DNA of 64,000 bases. Origin: Auanema rhodensis (taxonomy: Eukaryota > Nematoda > Chromadorea > Rhabditida > Rhabditidae). The position numbers and the translations under genes are program-made. Of the stretch, positions 35,943 through 49,981 are shown in pieces. The stretch lies in NCBI GenBank assembly GCA_964057225.1, contig OZ059900.1:24753638-24817637 (forward strand), written 5' to 3'. Position 1 is the first letter of the stretch. Each line of letters starts with the position of its first letter. The notes beneath the pieces were generated by a model. The model saw only the letters and a list, made by a program, of their open reading frames with translations. It had not been told where the DNA came from and ran no database searches.

Positions 35943-38341
35943 CATTGCATGAGTTTGAACACATGAAATCGTAAGTCAAAACCTTGTTTACAGCGAAATT
36001 TCCAAAAACTGGTTTTCCAGCATAATAAAATATTTCTCATGGGAAATACTGTGTTTTTGTATTTTTTTAGTGTTCAGCATGTAAAATGCTTCTTTTTAGT
36101 ATGTAACACGCTGAAATTCGTTGCATTTGACGACTCATATGAACAAAAATCGATTTAATCAATATTAGCCATAAGGGGCGTGCCCTCAGAATATGCTAAT
36201 TTTCTTAATTTTCTAACCCCTGTTTTTTTGTCGTGAAAGTGGAATTAGACGTTGTAGGAACAATTTTGAGCTAGGTTTCATTGACATTGCATGAGTTTGA
36301 ACACATGAAATCGTAAGTCAAAACCTTGTTTACAGCGAAATTTCCAAAAACTGGTTTTCCAGCATAATAAAATATTTCTCATGGGAAATACTGTGTTTTT
36401 GTATTTTTCTAGTGTTCAGCATGTAAAATGCTTCATTTTAGTATGTAACACGCTGAAATTCGTTGCATTTGACGACTCATATGAACAAAAATCGATTTAA
36501 TCAATATTAGCCATAAGGGGCGTGCCCTCAGAATATGCTAATTTTCTTAATTTTCTAACCCCTGTTTTTTTGTCGTGAAAGTGGAACTAGACGTTGTACG
36601 AACAATTTTGAGCTAGGTTTCATTGACATTGCATGAGTTTGAACACATGAAATCGTAAGTCAAAACCTTGTTTACAGCGAAATTTCCAAAAACTGGTTTT
36701 CCAGCATAATAAAATATTTCTCATGGGAAATACTGTGTTTTTGTATTTTTCTAGTGTTCAGCATGTAAAATACTTCATTTTAGTATGTAACACGCTGAAA
36801 TTCGTTGCATTTGACGACTCATATGAACAAAAATCGATTTAATCAATATTAGCCATAAGGGGCGTGCCCTCAGAATATGCTAATTTCCTAAATTTTCTAA
36901 CCCCTGTTTTTTTGTCGTGAAAGTGGAACTAGACGTTGTACGAACAATTTTGAGCTAGGTTTCATTGACATTGCATGAGTTTGAACACATGAAATCGTAA
37001 GTCAAAACCTTGTTTACAGCGATATTTCCAAAAACTGGTTTTCCAGCATAATAAAATATTTCTCATGGGAAATACTGTGTTTTTGTATTTTTCTAGTGTT
37101 CAGCATGTAAAATACTTCATTTTAGTATGTAACACGCTGAAATTCGTTGCATTTGACGACTCATATGAACAAAAATCGATTTAATCAATATTAGCCATAA
37201 GGGGCGGGGCGTGCCCTCAGAATATGCTAATTTCCTTAATTTTCTAACCCCTGTTTTTTTGTCGTGAAAGTGGAACTAGACGTTGTACGAACAATTTTGA
37301 GCTAGGTTTCATTGACATTGCATGAGTTTGAACACATGAAATCGTAAGTCAAAACCTTGTTTACAGCGAAATTTCCAAAAACTGGTTTTCCAGCATAATA
37401 AAATATTTCTCATGGGAAATACTGTGTTTTTGTATTTTTCTAGTGTTCAGCATGTAAAATGCTTCATTTTAGTATGTAACACGCTGATATTCGTTGCATT
37501 TGACGACTCATATGAACAAAAATCGATTTAATCAATATTAGCCATAAAGGGCGTGCCCTCAGAATATGCTATTTTCCTTAATTTTCTAACCCCTGTTTTT
37601 TTGTCGTGAAAGTGGAACTAGACGTTGTACAAACAATTCTGAGCTAGGTTTCATTGACATTGCATGAGTTTGAACACATGAAATCGTAAGTCAAAACCTT
37701 GTTTACAGCGAAATTTCCAAAAACTGGTTTTCCAGCATAATAAAATATTTCTCATGGGAAATACTGTGTTTTTGTATTTTTCTAGTGTTCAGCATGTAAA
37801 ATACTTCATTTTAGTATGTAACACGCTGAAATTCGTTGCATTTGACGACTCATATGAACAAAAATCGATTTAATCAATATTAGCCATAAGGGGCGTGCCC
37901 TCAGAATATGCTAATTTCCTTAATTTTCTAACCCCTGTTTTTTTGTCGTGAAAGTGGAACTAGACGTTGTACGAACAATTTTGAGCTAGGTTTCATTGAC
38001 ATTGCATGAGTTTGAACACATGAAATCGTAAGTCAAAACCTTGTTTACAGCGAAATTTCCAAAAACTGGTTTTCCAGCATAATAAAATATTTCTCATGGG
38101 AAATACTGTGTTTTTGTATTTTTCTAGTGTTCAGCATGTAAAATGCTTCATTTTAGTATGTAACACGCTGATATTCGTTGCATTTGACGACTCATATGAA
38201 CAAAAATCGATTTAATCAATATTAGCCATAAAGGGCGTGCCCTCAGAATATGCTAATTTCCTTAATTTTCTAACCCCTGTTTTTTTGTCGTGAAAGTGGA
38301 ACTAGACGTTGTACAAACAATTTTGAGCTAGGTTTCATTGA
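35943..38341 (+). repeat. Region E rearranged seven-unit block (2399 bp)
   Basis: Units: 35943 (gcttcttttt, gaattag), 36285 (attttctt), 36627 (aaatacttc, cctaaat), 36969 (gcgatat, 347 bp), 37316 (gctgatatt and ataaaggg on the left but gctatttt and attctg on the right), 37658 (aaatacttc, cgaac) and 38000 (gctgatatt, ataaaggg). The unit at 37316 is a mosaic of two types, another internal exchange point. Confidence 0.85.
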
Positions 38342-41081
38342 CATTGCATGAGTTTGAACACATGAAATCGTAAGTCAAAACCTTGTTTACAGCGAAATTT
38401 CCAAAAACTGGTTTTCCAGCATAATAAAATATTTCTCATGAGAAATACTGTGTTTTTGTATTTTTCTAGTGTTCAGCATGTAAAATGCTTCATTTTAGTA
38501 TGTAACACGCTGAAATTCGTTGCATTTGACGACTCATATGAACAAAAATCGATTTAATCAATATTAGCCATAAGGGGCGTGCCCTCAGAATATGCTAATT
38601 TCCTTAATTTTCTAACCCCTGTTTTTTGTCGTGAAAGTGGAACTAGACGTTGTAGGAACAATTTTGAGCTAGGTTTCATTGACATTGCATGAGTTTGAAC
38701 ACATGAAATCGTAAGTCAAAACCTTGTTTACAGCGAAATTTCCAAAAACTGGTTTTCCAGCATAATAAAATATTTCTCATGGGAAATACTGTGTTTTTGT
38801 ATTTTTCTGGTGTTCAGCATGTAAAATACTTCATTTAAGTATGTAACACGCTGAAATTCGTTGCATTTGACGACTCATATGAACAAAAATCGATTTAATC
38901 AATATTAGCCATAAGGGGCGTGCCCTCAGAATATGCTAATTTCCTAAATTTTCTAACCCCTGTTTTTTTGTCGTGAAAGTGGAACTAGACGTTGTACAAA
39001 CAATTCTGAGCTAGGTTTCATTGACATTGCATGAGTTTGAACACATGAAATCGTAAGTCAAAACCTTGTTTACAGCGAAATTTCCAAAAACTGGTTTTCC
39101 AGCATAATAAAATATTTCTCATGAGAAATACTGTGTTTTTGTATTTTTCTAGTGTTCAGCATGTAAAATGCTTCATTTTAGTATGTCACACGCTGAAATT
39201 CGTTGCATTTGACTACTCATATGAACAAAAATCGATTTAATCAATATTAGCCATAAGGGGCGTGCCCTCAGAATATGCTAATTTCCTTAATTTTCTAACC
39301 CCTGTTTTTTTGTCGTGAAAGTGGAACTAGACGTTGTACAAACAATTCTGAGCTAGGTTTCATTGACATTGCATGAGTTTGAACACATGAAATCGTAAGT
39401 CAAAACCTTGTTTACAGCGAAATTTCCAAAAACTGGTTTTCCAGCAAAATAAAATATTTCTCATGGGAAATACTGTGTTTTTGTATTTTTCTAGTGTTCA
39501 GCATGTAAAATGCTTCATTGTAGTATGTAACACGCTGAAATTCGTTGCATTTGACTACTCATATGAACAAAAATCGATTTAATCAATATTAGGTATAAGG
39601 GGCGTGCCCTCAGAATATGCTAATTTCCTTAATTTTCTAACCCCTGTTTTTTTGTCGTGAAAGTGGAACTAGACGTTGTACAAACAATTTTGAGCTAGGT
39701 TTCATTGACATTGCATGAGTTTGAACACATGAAATCGTAAGTCAAAACCTTGTTTACAGCGAAATTTCCAAAAACTGGTTTTCCAGCATAATAAAATATT
39801 TCTCATGGGAAATACTGTGTTTTTGTATTTTTTTAGTGTTCAGCATGTAAAATGCTTCTTTTTAGTATGTAACACGCTGAAATTCGTTGCATTTGACGAC
39901 TCATATGAACAAAAATCGATTTAATCAATATTAGCCATAAGGGGCGTGCCCTCAGAATATGCTAATTTCCTTAATTTTCTAACCCCTGTTTTTTTGTCGT
40001 GAAAGTGGAATTAGACGTTGTAGGAACAATTTTGAGCTAGGTTTCATTGACATTGCATGAGTTTGAACACATGAAATCGTAAGTCAAAACCTTGTTTACA
40101 GCGAAATTTCCAAAAACTGGTTTTCCAGCATAATAAAATATTTCTCATGGGAAATACTGTGTTTTTGTATTTTTCTAGTGTTCAGCATGTAAAATGCTTC
40201 ATTTTAGTATGTAACACGCTGAAATTCGTTGCATTTGACGACTCATATGAACAAAAATCGATTTAATCAATATTAGCCATAAGGGGCGTGCCCTCAGAAT
40301 ATGCTAATTTTCTTAATTTTCTAACCCCTGTTTTTTTGTCGTGAAAGTGGAACTAGACGTTGTACGAACAATTTTGAGCTAGGTTTCATTGACATTGCAT
40401 GAGTTTGAACACATGAAATCGTAAGTCAAAACCTTGTTTACAGCGAAATTTCCAAAAACTGGTTTTCCAGCATAATAAAATATTTCTCATGGGAAATACT
40501 GTGTTTTTGTATTTTTCTAGTGTTCAGCATGTAAAATACTTCATTTTAGTATGTAACACGCTGAAATTCGTTGCATTTGACGACTCATATGAACAAAAAT
40601 CGATTTAATCAATATTAGCCATAAGGGGCGTGCCCTCAGAATATGCTAATTTCCTAAATTTTCTAACCCCTGTTTTTTTGTCGTGAAAGTGGAACTAGAC
40701 GTTGTACGAATAATTTTGAGCTAGGTTTCATTGACATTGCATGAGTTTGAACACATGAAATCGTAAGTCAAAACCTTGTTTACAGCGAAATTTCCAAAAA
40801 CTGGTTTTCCAGCATAATAAAATATTTCTCATGGGAAATACTGTGTTTTTGTATTTTTCTAGTGTTCAGCATGTAAAATACTTCATTTTAGTATGTAACA
40901 CGCTGAAATTCGTTGCATTTGACGACTCATATGAACAAAAATCGATTTAATCAATATTAGCCATAAGGGGCGGGGCGTGCCCTCAGAATATGCTAATTTC
41001 CTTAAATTTCTAACCCCTGTTTTTTTGTCGTGAAAGTGGAACTAGACGTTGTACGAACAATTTTGAGCTAGGTTTCATTGA
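38342..41081 (+). repeat. Region E eight-unit block 1 (2740 bp)
   Basis: Units at 38342 (six T, taggaac), 38683, 39025, 39367 (cagcaaaat, attaggtataagg), 39709 (gcttcttttt, gaattag), 40051, 40393 and 40735 (347 bp). The length equals the next two blocks, but composition differs: the tagtttg, gctatttt unit is missing, while the cctaaat and ggggcgggg units are still separate. It is related to, but older than, the two following copies. Confidence 0.85.
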
Positions 41082-43821
41082 CATTGCATGAGTTTGAACA
41101 CATGAAATCGTAAGTCAAAACCTTGTTTACAGCGAAATTTCCAAAAACTGGTTTTCCAGCATAATAAAATATTTCTCATGGGAAAAACTGTGTTTTTGTA
41201 TTTTTCTAGTGTTCAGCATGTAAAATGCTTCATTTTAGTATGTAACACGCTGAAATTCGTTGCATTTGACGACTCATATGAACAAAAATCGATTTAATCA
41301 ATATTAGCCATAAGGGGCGTGCCCTCAGAATATGCTAATTTCCTTAATTTTCTAACCCCTGTTTTTTGTCGTGAAAGTGGAACTAGACGTTGTAGGAACA
41401 ATTTTGAGCTAGGTTTCATTGACATTGCATGAGTTTGAACACATGAAATCGTAAGTCAAAACCTTGTTTACAGCGAAATTTCCAAAAACTGGTTTTCCAG
41501 CATAATAAAATATTTCTCATGGGAAATACTGTGTTTTTGTATTTTTCTAGTGTTCAGCATGTAAAATACTTCATTTAAGTATGTAACACGCTGAAATTCG
41601 TTGCATTTGACGACTCATATGAACAAAAATCGATTTAATCAATATTAGCCATAAGGGGCGTGCCCTCAGAATATGCTAATTTCCTAAATTTTCTAACCCC
41701 TGTTTTTTTGTCGTGAAAGTGGAACTAGACGTTGTACAAACAATTCTGAGCTAGGTTTCATTGACATTGCATGAGTTTGAACACATGAAATCGTAAGTCA
41801 AAACCTTGTTTACAGCGAAATTTCCAAAAACTGGTTTTCCAGCATAATAAAATATTTCTCATGAGAAATACTGTGTTTTTGTATTTTTCTAGTGTTCAGC
41901 ATGTAAAATGCTTCATTTTAGTATGTAACACGCTGAAATTCGTTGCATTTGACTACTCATATGAACAAAAATCGATTTAATCAATATTAGCCATAAGGGG
42001 CGTGCCCTCAGAATATGCTAATTTCCTTAATTTTCTAACCCCTGTTTTTTTGTCGTGAAAGTGGAACTAGACGTTGTACAAACAATTTTGAGCTAGGTTT
42101 CATTGACATTGCATGAGTTTGAACACATGAAATCGTAAGTCAAAACCTTGTTTACAGCGAAATTTCCAAAAACTGGTTTTCCAGCATAATAAAATATTTC
42201 TCATGGGAAATACTGTGTTTTTGTATTTTTCTAGTGTTCAGCATGTAAAATGCTTCATTTTAGTTTGTAACACGCTGAAATTCGTTGCATTTGACGACTC
42301 ATATGAACAAAAATCGATTTAATCAATATTAGCCATAAGGGGCGTGCCCTCAGAATATGCTATTTTCCTTAATTTTCTAACCCCTGTTTTTTTGTCGTGA
42401 AAGTGGAACTAGACGTTGTACAAACAATTCTGAGCTAAGTTTCATTGACATTGCATGAGTTTGAACACATGAAATCGTAAGTCAAAACCTTGTTTACAGC
42501 GAAATTTCCAAAAACTGGTTTTCCAGCAAAATAAAATATTTCTCATGGGAAATACTGTGTTTTTGTATTTTTCTAGTGTTCAGCATGTAAAATGCTTCAT
42601 TTTAGTATGTAACACGCTGAAATTCGTTGCATTTGACTACTCATATGATCAAAAATCGATTTAATCAATATTAGCCATAAGGGGCGTGCCCTCAGAATAT
42701 GCTAATTTCCTTAATTTTCTAACCCCTGTTTTTTTGTCGTGAAAGTGGAACTAGACGTTGTACAAACAATTTGGAGCTAGGTTTCATTGACATTGCATGA
42801 GTTTGAACACATGAAATCGTAAGTCAAAACCTTGTTTACAGCGAAATTTCCAAAAACTGGTTTTCCAGCATAATAAAATATTTCTCATGGGAAGTACTGT
42901 GTTTTTGTATTTTTTTAGTGTTCAGCATGTAAAATGCTTCATTTTAGTATGTAACACGCTGAAATTCGTTGCATTTGACGACTCATATGAACAAAAATCG
43001 ATTTAATCAATATTAGCCATAAGGGGCGTGCCCTCAGAATATGCTAATTTCCTTAATTTTCTAACCCCTGTTTTTTTGTCGTGAAAGTGGAATTAGACGT
43101 TGTAGGAACAATTTTGAGCTAGGTTTCATTGACATTGCATGAGTTTGAACACATGAAATCGTAAGTCAAAACCTTGTTTACAGCGAAATTTCCAAAAACT
43201 GGTTTTCCAGCATAATAAAATATTTCTCATGGGAAATACTGTGTTTTTGTATTTTTCTAGTGTTCAGCATGTAAAATGCTTCATTTTAGTATGTAACACG
43301 CTGAAATTCGCTGCATTTGACGACTCATATGAACAAAAATCGATTTAATCAATATTAGCCATAAGGGGCGTGCCCTCAGAATATGCTAATTTTCTTAATT
43401 TTCTAACCCCTGTTTTTTTGTCGTGAAAGTGGAACTAGACGTTGTACGAACAATTTTGAGCTAGGTTTCATTGACATTGCATGAGTTTGAACACATGAAA
43501 TCGTAAGTCAAAACCTTGTTTACAGCGAAATTTCCAAAAACTGGTTTTCCAGCATAATAAAATATTTCTCATGGGAAATACTGTGTTTTTGTATTTTTCT
43601 AGTGTTCAGCATGTAAAATACTTCATTTTAGTATGTAACACGCTGAAATTCGTTGCATTTGACGACTCATATGAACAAAAATCGATTTAATCAATATTAG
43701 CCATAAGGGGCGGGGCGTGCCCTCAGAATATGCTAATTTCCTTAATTTTCTAACCCCTGTTTTTTTGTCGTGAAAGTGGAACTAGACGTTGTACGAACAA
43801 TTTTGAGCTAGGTTTCATTGA
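41082..43821 (+). repeat. Region E eight-unit higher-order repeat, block 2 (2740 bp)
   Basis: Units: 41082 (gggaaaaac, six T, taggaac), 41423 (catttaag, attctg), 41765 (catgaga, gactact), 42107 (tagtttg, gctatttt, gagctaag), 42449 (cagcaaaat), 42791 (tttttttag, gaattag), 43133 (ttcgctgc, attttctt) and 43475 (347 bp, apparently a fusion of the neighbouring aaatacttc and ggggcgggg types). By eye it differs from block 3 at only about four bases: catatgatc, caatttgg and ggaagtac here, and aaatacttc in the last unit. Confidence 0.94.
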
Positions 43822-46561
43822 CATTGCATGAGTTTGAACACATGAAATCGTAAGTCAAAACCTTGTTTACAGCGAAATTTCCAAAAACTGGTTTTCCAGC
43901 ATAATAAAATATTTCTCATGGGAAAAACTGTGTTTTTGTATTTTTCTAGTGTTCAGCATGTAAAATGCTTCATTTTAGTATGTAACACGCTGAAATTCGT
44001 TGCATTTGACGACTCATATGAACAAAAATCGATTTAATCAATATTAGCCATAAGGGGCGTGCCCTCAGAATATGCTAATTTCCTTAATTTTCTAACCCCT
44101 GTTTTTTGTCGTGAAAGTGGAACTAGACGTTGTAGGAACAATTTTGAGCTAGGTTTCATTGACATTGCATGAGTTTGAACACATGAAATCGTAAGTCAAA
44201 ACCTTGTTTACAGCGAAATTTCCAAAAACTGGTTTTCCAGCATAATAAAATATTTCTCATGGGAAATACTGTGTTTTTGTATTTTTCTAGTGTTCAGCAT
44301 GTAAAATACTTCATTTAAGTATGTAACACGCTGAAATTCGTTGCATTTGACGACTCATATGAACAAAAATCGATTTAATCAATATTAGCCATAAGGGGCG
44401 TGCCCTCAGAATATGCTAATTTCCTAAATTTTCTAACCCCTGTTTTTTTGTCGTGAAAGTGGAACTAGACGTTGTACAAACAATTCTGAGCTAGGTTTCA
44501 TTGACATTGCATGAGTTTGAACACATGAAATCGTAAGTCAAAACCTTGTTTACAGCGAAATTTCCAAAAACTGGTTTTCCAGCATAATAAAATATTTCTC
44601 ATGAGAAATACTGTGTTTTTGTATTTTTCTAGTGTTCAGCATGTAAAATGCTTCATTTTAGTATGTAACACGCTGAAATTCGTTGCATTTGACTACTCAT
44701 ATGAACAAAAATCGATTTAATCAATATTAGCCATAAGGGGCGTGCCCTCAGAATATGCTAATTTCCTTAATTTTCTAACCCCTGTTTTTTTGTCGTGAAA
44801 GTGGAACTAGACGTTGTACAAACAATTTTGAGCTAGGTTTCATTGACATTGCATGAGTTTGAACACATGAAATCGTAAGTCAAAACCTTGTTTACAGCGA
44901 AATTTCCAAAAACTGGTTTTCCAGCATAATAAAATATTTCTCATGGGAAATACTGTGTTTTTGTATTTTTCTAGTGTTCAGCATGTAAAATGCTTCATTT
45001 TAGTTTGTAACACGCTGAAATTCGTTGCATTTGACGACTCATATGAACAAAAATCGATTTAATCAATATTAGCCATAAGGGGCGTGCCCTCAGAATATGC
45101 TATTTTCCTTAATTTTCTAACCCCTGTTTTTTTGTCGTGAAAGTGGAACTAGACGTTGTACAAACAATTCTGAGCTAAGTTTCATTGACATTGCATGAGT
45201 TTGAACACATGAAATCGTAAGTCAAAACCTTGTTTACAGCGAAATTTCCAAAAACTGGTTTTCCAGCAAAATAAAATATTTCTCATGGGAAATACTGTGT
45301 TTTTGTATTTTTCTAGTGTTCAGCATGTAAAATGCTTCATTTTAGTATGTAACACGCTGAAATTCGTTGCATTTGACTACTCATATGAACAAAAATCGAT
45401 TTAATCAATATTAGCCATAAGGGGCGTGCCCTCAGAATATGCTAATTTCCTTAATTTTCTAACCCCTGTTTTTTTGTCGTGAAAGTGGAACTAGACGTTG
45501 TACAAACAATTTTGAGCTAGGTTTCATTGACATTGCATGAGTTTGAACACATGAAATCGTAAGTCAAAACCTTGTTTACAGCGAAATTTCCAAAAACTGG
45601 TTTTCCAGCATAATAAAATATTTCTCATGGGAAATACTGTGTTTTTGTATTTTTTTAGTGTTCAGCATGTAAAATGCTTCATTTTAGTATGTAACACGCT
45701 GAAATTCGTTGCATTTGACGACTCATATGAACAAAAATCGATTTAATCAATATTAGCCATAAGGGGCGTGCCCTCAGAATATGCTAATTTCCTTAATTTT
45801 CTAACCCCTGTTTTTTTGTCGTGAAAGTGGAATTAGACGTTGTAGGAACAATTTTGAGCTAGGTTTCATTGACATTGCATGAGTTTGAACACATGAAATC
45901 GTAAGTCAAAACCTTGTTTACAGCGAAATTTCCAAAAACTGGTTTTCCAGCATAATAAAATATTTCTCATGGGAAATACTGTGTTTTTGTATTTTTCTAG
46001 TGTTCAGCATGTAAAATGCTTCATTTTAGTATGTAACACGCTGAAATTCGCTGCATTTGACGACTCATATGAACAAAAATCGATTTAATCAATATTAGCC
46101 ATAAGGGGCGTGCCCTCAGAATATGCTAATTTTCTTAATTTTCTAACCCCTGTTTTTTTGTCGTGAAAGTGGAACTAGACGTTGTACGAACAATTTTGAG
46201 CTAGGTTTCATTGACATTGCATGAGTTTGAACACATGAAATCGTAAGTCAAAACCTTGTTTACAGCGAAATTTCCAAAAACTGGTTTTCCAGCATAATAA
46301 AATATTTCTCATGGGAAATACTGTGTTTTTGTATTTTTCTAGTGTTCAGCATGTAAAATGCTTCATTTTAGTATGTAACACGCTGAAATTCGTTGCATTT
46401 GACGACTCATATGAACAAAAATCGATTTAATCAATATTAGCCATAAGGGGCGGGGCGTGCCCTCAGAATATGCTAATTTCCTTAATTTTCTAACCCCTGT
46501 TTTTTTGTCGTGAAAGTGGAACTAGACGTTGTACGAACAATTTTGAGCTAGGTTTCATTGA
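43822..46561 (+). repeat. Region E eight-unit higher-order repeat, block 3 (2740 bp)
   Basis: Units at 43822, 44163, 44505, 44847, 45189, 45531, 45873 and 46215 match block 2 at a constant offset of 2740 bp. The rare markers gagctaag and ttcgctgc occur once in each block, which confirms the pairing. The start of a fourth copy follows at 46562 for about one to two units. Confidence 0.94.
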
Positions 46562-47927
46562 CATTGCATGAGTTTGAACACATGAAATCGTAAGTCAAAA
46601 CCTTGTTTACAGCGAAATTTCCAAAAACTGGTTTTCCAGCATAATAAAATATTTCTCATGGGAAAAACTGTGTTTTTGTATTTTTCTAGTGTTCAGCATG
46701 TAAAATGCTTCATTTTAGTATGTAACACGCTGAAATTCGTTGCATTTGACGACTCATATGAACAAAAATCGATTTAATCAATATTAGCCATAAGGGGCGT
46801 GCCCTCAGAATATGCTAATTTCCTTAATTTTCTAACCCCTGTTTTTTGTCGTGAAAGTGGAACTAGACGTTGTAGGAACAATTTTGAGCTAGGTTTCATT
46901 GACATTGCATGAATTTGAACACATGAAATCGTAAGTCAAAACCTTGTTTACAGCAAAATTTCCAAAAACTGGTTTTCCAGCATAATAAAATATTTCTCAT
47001 GGGAAATACTGTGTTTTTGTATTTTTCTAGTGTTCAGCATGTAAAATACTTCATTTAAGTATGTAACACGCTGAAATTCGTTGCATTTGACGACTCATAT
47101 GAACAAAAATCGATTTAATCAATATTAGCCATAAGGGGCGTGCCCTCAGAATATGCTAATTTCCTAAATTTTCTAACCCCTGTTTTTTTGTCGTGAAAGT
47201 GGAACTAGACGTTGTACAAACAATTTTGAGCTAGGTTTCATTGACATTGCATGAGTTTGAACACATGAAATCGTAAGTCAAAACCTTGTTTACAGCGAAA
47301 TTTCCAAAAACTGGTTTTCCAGCATAATAAAATATTTCTCATGGGAAATACTGTGTTTTTGTATTTTTCTAGTGTTCAGCATGTAAAATGCTTCATTTTA
47401 GTATGTAACACGCTGAAATTCGTTGCATTTGACGACTCATATGAACAAAAATCGATTTAATCAATATTAGCCATAAGGGGCGTGCCCTCAGAATATGCTA
47501 ATTTCCTTAATTTTCTAACCCCTGTTTTTTGTCGTGAAAGTGGAACTAGACGTTGTAGGAACAATTTTGAGCTAGGTTTCATTGACATTGCATGAATTTG
47601 AACACATGAAATCGTAAGTCAAAACCTTGTTTACAGCAAAATTTCCAAAAACTGGTTTTCCAGCATAATAAAATATTTCTCATGGGAAATACTGTGTTTT
47701 TGTATTTTTCTAGTGTTCAGCATGTAAAATACTTCATTTAAGTATGTAACACGCTGAAATTCGTTGCATTTGACGACTCATATGAACAAAAATCGATTTA
47801 ATCAATATTAGCCATAAGGGGCGTGCCCTCAGAATATGCTAATTTCCTAAATTTTCTAACCCCTGTTTTTTTGTCGTGAAAGTGGAACTAGACGTTGTAC
47901 GAACAATTTTGAGCTAGGTTTCATTGA
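46562..47927 (+). repeat. Region F two tandem dimers (2 x 683 bp)
   Basis: Units 46562 plus 46903 and 47245 plus 47586 form two 683-bp pairs. The first member has six T and taggaac. The second has gcatgaattt, cagcaaaattt, aaatacttcatttaag and cctaaat. The cagcaaaat change removes the CpG of the CENP-B-box-like element. The first pair also continues the region E eight-unit order, linking E to F. Confidence 0.88.
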
Positions 47928-49981
47928 CATTGCATGAGTTTGAACACATGAAATCGTATATCAAACCTTGTTTACAGCGAAATTTCCAAAAACTGGTTTT
48001 CCAGCATAATAAAATATTTCTCATGGGAAATACTGTGTTTTTGTATTTTTCTAGTGTTCAGCATGTAAAATGCTTCATTTTAGTATGTAACACGCTGAAA
48101 TTCGTTGCATTTGACTACTCATATGAACAAAAATCGATTTAATCAATATTAGCCATAAGGGGCGTGCCCTCAGAATATGCTAATTTCCTTAATTTTCTAA
48201 CCCCTGTTTTTTTGTCGTGAAAGTGGAACTAGACGTTGTACAAACAATTTTGAGCTAGGTTTCATTGACATTGCATGAGTTTGAACACATGAAATCGTAA
48301 GTCAAAACCTTGTTTACAGCGAAATTTCCAAAAACTGGTTTTCCAGCATAATAAAATATTTCTCATGGGAAATACTGTGTTTTTGTATTTTTCTAGTGTT
48401 CAGCATGTAAAATACTTCATTTTAGTATGTAACACGCTGAAATTCGTTGCATTTGACTACTCATATGAACAAAAATCGATTTAATCAATATTAGCCATAA
48501 GGGGCGTGCCCTCAGAATATGCTAATTTCCTTAATTTTCTAACCCCTGTTTTTTAGTCGTGAAAGTGGAACTAGACGTTGTACGAACAATTTTGAGCTAG
48601 GTTTCATTGACATTGCATGAGTTTGAACACATGAAATCGTAAGTCAAAACCTTGTTTACAGCGAAATTTCCAAAAACTGGTTTTCCAGCATAATAAAATA
48701 TTTCTCATGAGAAATACTGTGTTTTTGTATTTTTCTAGTGTTCAGCATGTAAAATACTTCATTTTAGTATGTAACAAGCTGAAATTCGTTGCATTTGACG
48801 ACTCATATGAACAAAAATCGATTTAATCAATATTAGCCATAAGGGGCGGGGCGTGCCCTCAGAATATGCTAATTTCCTTAATTTTCTAACCCCTGTTTTT
48901 TTGTCGTGAAAGTGGAACTAGACGTTGTACGAACAATTTTGAGCTAGGTTTCATTGACATTGCATGAGTTTGAACACATGAAATCGTAAGTCAAAACCTT
49001 GTTTACAGCGAAATTTCCAAAAACTGGTTTTCCAGCATAATAAAATATTTCTCATGGGAAAAACTGTGTTTTTGTATTTTTCTAGTGTTCAGCATGTAAA
49101 ATGCTTCATTTTAGTATGTAACACGCTGAAATTCGTTGCATTTAACGACTCATATGAACAAAAATCGATTTAATCAATATTAGCCATAAGGGGCGTGCCC
49201 TCAGAATATGCTAATTTCCTTAATTTTCTAACCCCTGTTTTTTGTCGTGAAAGTGGAACTAGACGTTGTAGGAACAATTTTGAGCTAGGTTTCATTGACA
49301 TTGCATGAATTTGAACACATGAAATCGTAAGTCAAAACCTTGTTTACAGCAAAATTTCCAAAAACTGGTTTTCCAGCATAATAAAATATTTCTCATGGGA
49401 AATACTGTGTTTTTGTATTTTTCTAGTGTTCAGCATGTAAAATACTTCATTTAAGTATGTAACACGCTGAAATTCGTTGCATTTGACGACTCATATGAAC
49501 AAAAATCGATTTAATCAATATTAGCCATAAGGGGCGTGCCCTCAGAATATGCTAATTTCCTAAATTTTCTAACCCCTGTTTTTTTGTCGTGAAAGTGGAA
49601 CTAGACGTTGTACGAACAATTTTGAGCTAGGTTTCATTGACATTGCATGAGTTTGAACACATGAAATCGTATATCAAACCTTGTTTACAGCGAAATTTCC
49701 AAAAACTGGTTTTCCAGCATAATAAAATATTTCTCATGGAAAATACTGTGTTTTTGTATTTTTCTAGTGTTCAGCATGTAAAATGCTTCATTTTAGTATG
49801 TAACACGCTGAAATTCGTTGCATTTGACTACTCATATGAACAAAAATCGATTTAATCAATATTAGCCATAAGGGGCGTGCCCTCAGAATATGCTAATTTC
49901 CTTAATTTTCTAACCCCTGTTTTTTTGTCGTGAAAGTGGAACTAGACGTTGTACGAACAATTTTGAGCTAGGTTTCATTGA
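47928..49981 (+). repeat. Region F units with first gtatatc variants
   Basis: Units: 47928 (gtatatcaaacc, 341 bp), 48269 (aaatacttc, gttttttagtcg), 48611 (aacaagctg, 347 bp), 48958 (gggaaaaac, six T), 49299 (gcatgaattt type) and 49641 (gtatatcaaacc, catggaa). The gtatatc change removes both the GTAAGT word and an in-frame TAA. This opens a 72-codon frame (47924-48142 and 49637-49855) that starts on TTG, not ATG. Confidence 0.88.

Noticed and set aside
47924-48142. 72-codon frame, with copies at 49637, 51346, 51687, 54079 and 56471
   Set aside because: It starts on TTG, crosses a unit boundary and depends on the gtatatc variant plus a one-base loss. The first in-frame ATG is the one inside the repeat. 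It is treated as a repeat by-product.
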